The translations under genes were made by a program, and so were the position numbers. Under the pieces are notes generated by a model that was given only the letters and a program-made list of their open reading frames with translations, was not told the origin of the DNA and did not search any database. Positions 1 to 4,816 of a stretch of 8,692 bases of DNA are shown piece by piece (position 1 is the stretch's first letter; each line of letters opens with the position of its first letter). Origin of the DNA: Faecalibacterium sp. (GTDB lineage Bacteria > Bacillota > Clostridia > Oscillospirales > Ruminococcaceae); NCBI GenBank assembly GCA_017483235.1, contig JAFULE010000145.1:1-8692 (forward strand), written 5' to 3'.

Positions 1-1
1 C

Positions 2-679
2 CATCCAGTCAAACTTGCCGCTGTCCACAATGGCGCCGCCCACCGCTGCGCCGTGGCCGTCCATGTACTTGGTGGTGGAGTGGGTGACAATATCGGCGCC
101 CCATTCAAAGGGGCGGCAGTTGACCGGGGTGGGGAAGGTGTTGTCCACGATCAGCGGCACGCCGTGGGCGTGGGCTGCCTTGGCGAACTTTTCAATATCC
201 AGCACGGTCAGCGCCGGGTTGGCGATGGTCTCGCCGAACACAGCCTTGGTGTTGGGCTGGAAAGCGGCGTTCAGCTCTTCTTCCGAGCAATCCGGCTCCA
301 CAAAGGTGGTGGTGATGCCCATCTTGGCCATGGTCACGCTGATCAGGTTGAAGGTGCCGCCGTAGATGCTCGAAGAGGCCACGATGTGGTCGCCGCACTG
401 GCAGATGTTGAACAGTGCAAAAAAGTTGGCAGCCTGACCACTGCTGGTCAGCATGGCGGCGCTGCCGCCCTCCAGCTGGCAGATCTTGCGGGCCACGGCG
501 TCGCAGGTGGGGTTCTGCAGGCGGGAGTAGAAATAGCCCTCGGCCTCCAGATCAAACAGCTTGCCCATGTCCTCGCTGGTGGCGTACTTGAAGGTGGTGG
601 ACTGGATGATGGGGATCTGGCGGGGCTCGCCGTTGCCGGGGGTGTAGCCGCCCTGCACGCAGATGGTATCGCGGTTCAT
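2..679 (-). CDS. O-acetylhomoserine sulfhydrylase (aminocarboxypropyltransferase), N-terminal part, cut by window edge
   Basis: A PLP enzyme of the Cys/Met metabolism family. Its likely reaction is O-acetylhomoserine plus sulfide to homocysteine plus acetate, in the cytosol, giving the direct precursor of methionine. The 226 visible residues start MNRDTICVQGGYTP. They carry the family's YSRLQNPT segment (51-58), a glycine/serine-rich cofactor-binding region (SSGQAA, 79-84), VDNTF with the pyridine-binding Asp179, and STTKYMDGHG with the expected Schiff-base Lys204. Family members run about 420-430 residues, so roughly half is present; the rest lies left of base 1. The ATG at 679 is chosen because AAGGAG lies about ten bases upstream. 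YMDGH after the lysine and the long sulfhydrylase-type N-terminus favour O-acetylhomoserine sulfhydrylase over cystathionine gamma-synthase or methionine gamma-lyase, but subfamily substrates are hard to separate. It follows metI with a 91-base gap that holds a terminator and a promoter. Confidence 0.9.
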   Translation of the reverse strand, partial: MNRDTICVQGGYTPGNGEPRQIPIIQSTTFKYATSEDMGKLFDLEAEGYFYSRLQNPTCDAVARKICQLEGGSAAMLTSSGQAANFFALFNICQCGDHIVASSSIYGGTFNLISVTMAKMGITTTFVEPDCSEEELNAAFQPNTKAVFGETIANPALTVLDIEKFAKAAHAHGVPLIVDNTFPTPVNCRPFEWGADIVTHSTTKYMDGHGAAVGGAIVDSGKFDWM

Positions 680-716
680 AACAAACAACTCCTTACGGTT
701 GGTATCGTTTTTTTGC

Positions 717-725
717 AGTATAACA
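717..725 (-). promoter_or_regulatory. Extended -10 promoter for the sulfhydrylase gene
   Basis: On the minus strand the sequence TGTTATACT is an extended -10 element (TGnTATACT). It lies about 38 bases upstream of the start codon, so the leader would be short. No convincing -35 is seen; that position falls inside the upstream terminator hairpin. A weak constitutive promoter is inferred. Confidence 0.5.
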
Positions 726-726
726 C

Positions 727-757
727 AAAACGCCCCCGCCCGCGAGAGGCGGAGGCG
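727..757 (-). terminator. Rho-independent terminator after metI
   Basis: The minus strand can form a 10-bp stem, CGCCTCCGCC with GGCGGGGGCG (one T-G pair), around a 7-base loop, followed by TTTTGTGTT. It begins about 14 bases after the metI stop and separates the metQNI operon from the sulfhydrylase gene. The T-run is short, so some read-through is possible. Confidence 0.8.
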
Positions 758-770
758 TACAGAAGTAAAC

Positions 771-1427
771 TTATTGGCGCAGCCGCTTGTCGCTGTGTAC
801 CGACCAGCGGGTGCCCGCCGTCTGGAAGCCCTGCACCATCAGCACCAGCAGGATCACCGCGATGATCATGATGCCGGTTTCCCACCGGTAGTAACCGTAG
901 CTGATGGCCACCTTGCCAAGGCCGCCGCCGCCAATGGCGCCGGACATGGCCGAATACCCCAGAATGGTGGTAAGGGCGGTGGTCATGTTGCTGATCAGGC
1001 TGGGCAGGCATTCGGGCAGCATCACCTTGCAGATGATCTGCAGCGGGGTGGCGCCCATGCTTTGGGCGGCTTCAATCACGCCGGGGTCCATCTCACGCAG
1101 GCTGGTTTCCACCAGTCGGGCCACAAAGGGGAAGGCCGCGATCACCAGCGGAACGATGGTGGCGGTGGTGCCGATGGTGGTGCCCACGATCAGTTCGGAC
1201 AGCGGGAACACGCAGATCATCAGGATCAGAAAGGGGATCGAGCGCAGAATGTTGACCACAATGTTCAGCGCCTGCATCAGCCAGCCGGGCAGGGGCAGAA
1301 TGCCGTCCTTATCGCCGGCCACCAGCAAGACGCCCAGCGGCAGGCCCAGCACCAGCGCAAAGGCGGTGGCGAACACGGTGATGTAAAAGGTTTCCCAGAT
1401 GGCAAAGCCGTAATCAAACAGGGTCAT
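771..1427 (-). CDS. metI: Methionine ABC transporter permease MetI
   Basis: The inner-membrane permease of the MetNIQ importer; it forms a homodimer that couples to MetN and receives methionine from MetQ. The 218 residues match the family length (about 217). About five hydrophobic segments are visible, for example near 14-38, 52-80, 87-106 and 184-203. The cytoplasmic EAA loop that docks on the ATPase reads EAAQSMGATPLQIICKVMLP (119-138). The C-terminal half shows the family's glycine-rich SGAIGGGGLG. The ATG overlaps the metN stop by four bases (ATGA), implying translational coupling. The gene ends just before the terminator at 727-757. Confidence 0.96.
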   Translation of the reverse strand: MTLFDYGFAIWETFYITVFATAFALVLGLPLGVLLVAGDKDGILPLPGWLMQALNIVVNILRSIPFLILMICVFPLSELIVGTTIGTTATIVPLVIAAFPFVARLVETSLREMDPGVIEAAQSMGATPLQIICKVMLPECLPSLISNMTTALTTILGYSAMSGAIGGGGLGKVAISYGYYRWETGIMIIAVILLVLMVQGFQTAGTRWSVHSDKRLRQ

Positions 1428-2437
1428 GCGCCGGTCACCTCCTCTGCCGTCACATCCTCAAAGGCTTCGATGTAGGCCATAGCCGCCCGAGCCTGAACCA
1501 GATCCTTGGGCAGCCGCAGCAGCATGCTGCCGTAGCAGTGGCCGTTCAGATCGCGGGTGTCGGCGCTCATCACGCTGACCAGAATGCCGGTGTCGGCGGC
1601 AAGGCTGGCGACCAGCGGCTTTTCGGTGCTGCTGCCGTTAAAGACAACGCGCACCACATGGTCGTCCGGTGCAAAGGCCGAAAACGCCTGTGCGGCACTG
1701 CCGCCGTTGGGGCTTACCAGCTTTTTGGCTGCGTCGCTCTGCGGGTTGGCGAAGATCTCCTGCACAAGGCCTTCTTCGGCCACCACGCCGCCGTCCAGAA
1801 TGGCCACCCGGTCGCAGATGGCCTCCACCACGCTCATCTGATGGGTGATCACCACCACCGTGATGCCCAGCTTTTTGTTGATGTCCCGGATCAGACCCAG
1901 AATCTGCTGGGTGGTGCTGGGGTCCAGTGCGCTGGTGGCTTCGTCACACAGCAGCACCTTGGGGTCGGTGGCCAGCGCGCGGGCAATGGCCACACGCTGC
2001 TTCTGACCGCCCGAAAGCTGGGCGGGGTAGGCATTGGCCTTGTCGGGCAGACCCACCAGCTCCAGCAGCTCCATGGCGCGCTTTTCGGCGTCGGCTTTTT
2101 TCATGCCGGCCAGCTCCATGGGGAAACAGACATTTTTCAGGCAGGTGCGCTGCATCAGCAGATTGAACTGCTGAAAGATCATGGTAATGCTGCGGCGCTG
2201 GGCGCGCAAAGCGGCGGGGGTCAGATATTCCATCGCAACCCCGTCGATCACCACCGAACCCTCGGAGGGCCGCTCGAGCATGTTGATGCAGCGCACCAAA
2301 GTGGACTTGCCCGCACCCGACATACCGATGATGCCGTACACCGAGCCGTCCGGAATGGTCAGGTTGATGTTCTGCAGCGCATGCACCGTACCGCTTTGCA
2401 TCACAAAGCTTTTGGAAAGATTTTTGATCTCGATCAC
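1424..2437 (-). CDS. metN: Methionine ABC transporter ATP-binding protein MetN
   Basis: The ATPase of the methionine importer, on the cytoplasmic face as a dimer bound to MetI. Its 337 residues include Walker A GMSGAGKST (38-46), a Q-loop near FQQF (88-91), signature LSGGQ (141-145), Walker B VLLCDE (161-166) with catalytic Glu166, a D-loop SALD (169-172) and H-loop His199. The C-terminal region of about 258-335 matches the NIL (ACT-like) domain, which in characterised MetN proteins binds methionine and inhibits transport when the cell is replete. The start codon is GTG (2435-2437), supported by AAGGAG eight bases upstream. The gap from metQ is 28 bases, and the stop overlaps the metI start. 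Gene order Q-N-I differs from the N-I-Q order of E. coli. Confidence 0.97.
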   Translation of the reverse strand: MIEIKNLSKSFVMQSGTVHALQNINLTIPDGSVYGIIGMSGAGKSTLVRCINMLERPSEGSVVIDGVAMEYLTPAALRAQRRSITMIFQQFNLLMQRTCLKNVCFPMELAGMKKADAEKRAMELLELVGLPDKANAYPAQLSGGQKQRVAIARALATDPKVLLCDEATSALDPSTTQQILGLIRDINKKLGITVVVITHQMSVVEAICDRVAILDGGVVAEEGLVQEIFANPQSDAAKKLVSPNGGSAAQAFSAFAPDDHVVRVVFNGSSTEKPLVASLAADTGILVSVMSADTRDLNGHCYGSMLLRLPKDLVQARAAMAYIEAFEDVTAEEVTGA

Positions 2438-2465
2438 AGAGAAAACTCCTTCAACAGCGGAATGA

Positions 2466-3332
2466 TTACTTCTTCAGAGCGTCCAGGCTGGTCTGCTTGC
2501 CGCCGTAGATGCCCAGCGGCTCAACATGCACGCCCACCACAGTGCTCAGCTTGGTGCCGTGGCTGGCGTTGAACTCGTCCAGATAGGGCTGATGCTGGAA
2601 GTAGTTGGTGTCTACCTTGCCCTCGTCCACCACGGTGTTGGGCACGATGTAGTCGTCAAATTCCTGAATGTCCAGGGTGATGTCCTTGGCGGCCAGAATG
2701 CCGGAAGCGATCTCGAGGATCTCGGCATGGGGGGCGGGGCTGCAGGCGCAGCTGACGGTCACACCGCTCAGGGCGGCGTAATCGATGGAAGCATCGTAGC
2801 CGTCGCCGGGGTTTTCCACGGTGGATACCACGGCACCGCCGTAGGTGTCGGTGATGTAGTCGGCGACCGCCTTGCTGGACAGGGCAGCGGCCAGCGCCTT
2901 GATCTTGGGCTCGTTCTCGTTGCCGGTCTTGGCAACCAGAATGTTCACATAGGGGGAATCGGCGCCTTCCATGGTCAGGGCCTTTTCCATGGGGTTGATG
3001 CCGGCGGCGATGGCGTAGTTCGAGTTGATCACCGCGTAGTCCACGCTCTTCAGATGGTTGGGCAGCTGAGCGGCCTCAACCTCGTGGATGGTAATGTTAT
3101 AGGGATTTTCGGCAATGTCGTTCTTGGTGGCGGTGATGGATACGCCTTCCTTCAGGGTGATGATGCCGTTGGCCTCCAGCAGCATCAGGGCGCGGGCTTC
3201 GTTGGTGGGGTCGTTGGGCACAGCGATCTCAAAGCCCTTTTTGCCGCCGCAGGCGGTCAGGCTCAGGTTCAGGCTGGCGCAGGCGGCGGCCAGGCCGGTG
3301 GCTTTCAGAAAATTACGGCGGGTGATCTTCAT
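2466..3332 (-). CDS. metQ: Methionine-binding lipoprotein MetQ, apparently circularly permuted
   Basis: Extracytoplasmic methionine-binding lipoprotein (NlpA/MetQ family) that feeds MetI-MetN; 288 residues, near the usual length. The start at 3332 has GGAGG eight bases upstream; a longer reading to 3590 runs through the T-box leader and is rejected. The N-terminus has a twin-arginine motif TRRNFLK (4-10), a hydrophobic stretch and lipobox LTAC with Cys28. The mature part is in the wrong order for the family. Residues 33-169 (IAVPNDPTNEARAL, ENPYNITIHEVEAAQLP, AVINSNYA, SPYVNILVA, YGGAVV) match the normal second part of MetQ. Residues 191-288 (CSPAPHAEILE, DDYIVPN, NYFQHQPYLDEF, VHVEPLGIYGGKQTSLDAL) match the normal first part. 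A linker (about 170-190, rich in G, D, S) joins the old C- and N-termini. Ligand-pocket residues of both parts seem kept, so it is probably functional. Whether it binds methionine or a derivative is inferred from the operon. Confidence 0.93.
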   Translation of the reverse strand: MKITRRNFLKATGLAAACASLNLSLTACGGKKGFEIAVPNDPTNEARALMLLEANGIITLKEGVSITATKNDIAENPYNITIHEVEAAQLPNHLKSVDYAVINSNYAIAAGINPMEKALTMEGADSPYVNILVAKTGNENEPKIKALAAALSSKAVADYITDTYGGAVVSTVENPGDGYDASIDYAALSGVTVSCACSPAPHAEILEIASGILAAKDITLDIQEFDDYIVPNTVVDEGKVDTNYFQHQPYLDEFNASHGTKLSTVVGVHVEPLGIYGGKQTSLDALKK

Positions 3333-3340
3333 AATGTGTT

Positions 3341-3345
3341 CCTCC
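3341..3345 (-). promoter_or_regulatory. Ribosome binding site deciding the metQ start
   Basis: GGAGG on the minus strand, eight bases before the ATG at 3332. It sets the start just ahead of the signal peptide. It lies one base from the end of the 17-bp inverted repeat at 3347-3417. Confidence 0.85.
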
Positions 3346-3346
3346 A

Positions 3347-3417
3347 GTTTTTGTTTCCTTCTTGATGGGTGAGCGGCGAACGATTGGCATTGGATCCGCA
3401 AAGAAGGAAACAAAAAC
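3347..3417 (-). repeat. Perfect 17-bp inverted repeat between the T-box terminator and metQ
   Basis: The plus-strand arms GTTTTTGTTTCCTTCTT (3347-3363) and AAGAAGGAAACAAAAAC (3401-3417) are exact reverse complements around a 37-base loop. In the minus-strand transcript the first arm is the U-tract following the T-box terminator, and the second arm ends one base before the metQ ribosome site. The hairpin could form only in read-through transcripts. Its role (stability, processing or translation control) is unknown. Confidence 0.8.
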
Positions 3418-3459
3418 GCTCCCGTCCCTGCGCGGCAATGCCGCCAAGGACGGGAGCGT
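3412..3459 (-). terminator. T-box intrinsic terminator
   Basis: A perfect 12-bp stem, ACGCTCCCGTCC with GGACGGGAGCGT (3416-3427 / 3448-3459), with a small inner GCGGC-AAT-GCCGC hairpin in the loop. It is followed on the minus strand by TTTTTGTTT. The upstream strand shares CCGTCC with the antiterminator, so the two folds exclude each other. Confidence 0.93.
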
Positions 3460-3716
3460 ATAAACAACTTCCGTGGTACCACCTTGTTTCGCTGTTTTTT
3501 CGCAAAAACAGCCTCAGTGCTGCGCCGCAGATGTTTGCGGTTACAGCCGGACGCTTTAACGGGCGTACCCGTCGCAGACTTACGGCTCATGCCCTTCGCC
3601 TGCGCTGCTCCAAGACCATTTTCGGCTTCCTGTATCCTGCCCGCTTACACCTGCCCGGGCTCTCTGGAAGGACCAATGCGAAAGCTTACTCTTCTTTTCA
3701 ACGCATTTGGAATATT
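3412..3716 (-). ncRNA. T-box riboswitch leader of metQNI, probable methionine specifier
   Basis: A tRNA-sensing leader that lets RNA polymerase continue when the matching tRNA is uncharged. Visible in transcript order: Stem I base TGCGTTG with CAGCGCA (3699-3705 / 3601-3607); a probable kink-turn (GAAAA opposite GGAG); the loop-E AGTA (3687-3690) opposite GAA (3621-3623); helix GCTTTC with GGAAGC; AGAGAG (3660-3665) and apical GGTGTAAGC. Stem II is AGCCG with CGGCT, and Stem III is GCTGTTTTT with AAAAACAGC (3491-3512). The T-box sequence AAGGTGGTACCACGG (3471-3485) follows. Its AAGG and ACGG can pair with CCGTCCTT (3446-3453), forming the antiterminator. The specifier is most likely ATG (3617-3619). 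The bulge TGGT (3478-3481) requires a tRNA ending ACCA, which fits tRNA-Met and argues against AAT/Asn, the alternative register. It explains the long upstream extension of the metQ reading frame. The boundaries are estimates from the promoter and terminator. Confidence 0.95.
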
Positions 3717-3722
3717 GCCAAT

Positions 3723-3752
3723 AAAATACACCTGAACTGTATCATTTGTCAA
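3723..3752 (-). promoter_or_regulatory. Sigma-A promoter of the T-box/metQNI operon
   Basis: A perfect -35 TTGACA (3747-3752) and a -10 TATTTT (3723-3728), 18 bases apart on the minus strand. Transcription would start near 3716, just ahead of T-box Stem I. The promoter begins about 19 bases after the stop of the upstream regulator gene. Confidence 0.8.
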
Positions 3753-3770
3753 GACTTTTTTTGCCCTTTT

Positions 3771-4709
3771 TCACGGCATTTCATCCGGCTGCACGGCGGG
3801 GGTGGCATGGGGCACAAAGTCTTCCATCCGGGTGCCCTGATAGGTCAAAAGCCCGGCGGTGCCGACCGGCCAGCGGGAATACAGGCGTTTGGGGATCCGC
3901 AGTTGCAAAACGGTGCCGGTTTCGGTTATAAAACGCAGCTGATACACCGCACCGGGGTCGCGGGTATACCAGCTGGCGTGGATGACATTGTCCCAGCGGA
4001 TATCCCGGCCGGCTAGCACGGCGGCGGCGGTAAGAACCGGCTGCCGCCGCTCGTGCGAACCCTTTATAAGAACCGAGAAATAGATGCTGACCGGCACTGC
4101 AAGCATGGCCAGCATTATGAGCGCTTCGCCGGGCGAACCCTGTACCCGTTCCAGAAAGGCCACAAAGCCGTCGGCACCGCTGCCGAATTCTCCATGGCTC
4201 AGGTAGACGTTGACCATATCGGCCAGAAGAGCCAGCAGCCCGATGCCCGCAGCGATCGCAGCACACACCGCCAGCAGCATCCAGGAAAACTGCGGCTTTT
4301 CGGCCTCGGCCGTATCCCCGGCGGGCAGGGCGCTGGCTGCTGCTGCGGCGGCCAGTGCAGCCGCCAGCTCGGTAAGGGTGTATTCGGCCTTTTCTTCCAG
4401 GCCGTTCAAAGCGGCCAGTGCAGCTGCTTCGGTTTCCAGCGTTTGCTGCTTGCGGATGCGCAGCCCAGCCAGAACTGCGGGGGCGCTGTCCGGCCGGGCC
4501 TGCAGCTGCCGGATCTCAGCCACCGAAAAGCCGAACCGGCGCAGCACGGCAATGTCCTGCAATAACTGCACATCCGAGGCAAAAAAATCAAAGGTCTTTC
4601 GGCCGGTATGGTTTTGGGTGTAGTAGGGCTGCACCAGCTTTTGTTCAATATAAAAGCGAACGGCGCGGTCGCTCAGTCCGGTTTGGGCGCATACCTCTTT
4701 CATTTTCAT
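3771..4709 (-). CDS. Membrane-anchored MerR-family transcriptional regulator
   Basis: 312 residues. The N-terminus is a MerR winged helix-turn-helix: MKEVCAQTGLSDRAVRFYIE (3-22), a wing with TGRKTF, and DVQLLQDIAVLRRFGFSVAEIRQL (46-69). A coiled-coil/alanine-rich stretch (about 85-130) replaces the usual soluble effector domain. Two likely membrane segments follow (about 142-164 and 195-216), with a loop rich in acidic residues and glycine between them. The C-terminal 90 residues are soluble-looking; LYSRWPVGTAGLLTYQGTRM (276-295) resembles DUF2500-type proteins (eyg..eGd.G.L.yqGtrf), a weak match by eye. An effector sensed at or in the membrane is therefore inferred, identity unknown. The ATG at 4709 is chosen for its AAAGGAGG eight bases upstream; Met3 is a poorer alternative. 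The gene has its own MerR-type operator and no clear target gene besides itself. No strong terminator follows; a weak TGCC-GGCA hairpin with an A/T run (about 3757-3777) might serve. Confidence 0.85.
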   Translation of the reverse strand: MKMKEVCAQTGLSDRAVRFYIEQKLVQPYYTQNHTGRKTFDFFASDVQLLQDIAVLRRFGFSVAEIRQLQARPDSAPAVLAGLRIRKQQTLETEAAALAALNGLEEKAEYTLTELAAALAAAAAASALPAGDTAEAEKPQFSWMLLAVCAAIAAGIGLLALLADMVNVYLSHGEFGSGADGFVAFLERVQGSPGEALIMLAMLAVPVSIYFSVLIKGSHERRQPVLTAAAVLAGRDIRWDNVIHASWYTRDPGAVYQLRFITETGTVLQLRIPKRLYSRWPVGTAGLLTYQGTRMEDFVPHATPAVQPDEMP

Positions 4710-4717
4710 ATAGGGGC

Positions 4718-4725
4718 CCTCCTTT
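4718..4725 (-). promoter_or_regulatory. Strong ribosome binding site of the MerR-type gene
   Basis: AAAGGAGG eight bases before the ATG at 4709. It decides between the two close ATG codons at 4709 and 4703. With transcription expected near 4727 the leader is only about 18 bases. Confidence 0.75.
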
Positions 4726-4733
4726 GCAGCCTG

Positions 4734-4764
4734 AGTATACAGTTTTACCCAAGGTAAAAGTCAA
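4734..4764 (-). promoter_or_regulatory. MerR-type promoter/operator with 19-bp spacer
   Basis: Minus strand: -35 TTGACT (4759-4764), -10 TATACT (4734-4739), exactly 19 bases apart. The over-long spacer is the hallmark of MerR-controlled promoters, which the bound activator untwists. It encloses a perfect dyad, TTTTACC-TTG-GGTAAAA (4743-4759). The promoter reads into the MerR-type gene, so direct autoregulation is the simple reading. Confidence 0.85.
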
Positions 4765-4774
4765 GACTTTGCGC

Positions 4775-4806
4775 AAAAAAGCCCCGCAGCGGCAGGGCTG
4801 CGGGGC
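4775..4806 (-). terminator. Rho-independent terminator of typA
   Basis: A perfect 10-bp GC-rich stem, GCCCCGCAGC with GCTGCGGGGC (4781-4790 / 4797-4806), with a 6-base loop, followed on the minus strand by TTTTTT. It lies 10 bases after the typA stop and about 10 bases before the -35 of the next promoter. Confidence 0.93.
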
Positions 4807-4816
4807 GGCAAAGTGA

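Noticed and set aside
2466..3332. metQ as a pseudogene or a chimeric misjoin of two metQ copies
   Set aside because: One intact frame with signal peptide, both ligand-pocket halves, normal total length, and correct spacing to the T-box and metN; misassembly cannot be fully excluded without other genomes.
663..3365. Plus-strand frames of 270-344 codons opposite metI, metN and metQ
   Set aside because: All mirror codon bias of the minus-strand genes and show no recognisable domain.
3333..3590. Upstream in-frame extension of metQ to an ATG at 3590
   Set aside because: This stretch is the T-box leader, including Stem II, Stem III, T-box and terminator. The ATG at 3332 has a ribosome site and is followed at once by a signal peptide.
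3412..3716. SAM (S-box) riboswitch as the leader of the methionine operon
   Set aside because: The AAGGTGGTACCACGG T-box sequence, AGTA/GAA specifier loop and antiterminator pairing fit a T-box; no S-box core was seen.
3369..4016. Plus-strand frame spanning the T-box region and the end of the MerR gene
   Set aside because: It reads through a structured RNA leader and a promoter on the other strand, with no coding signature.
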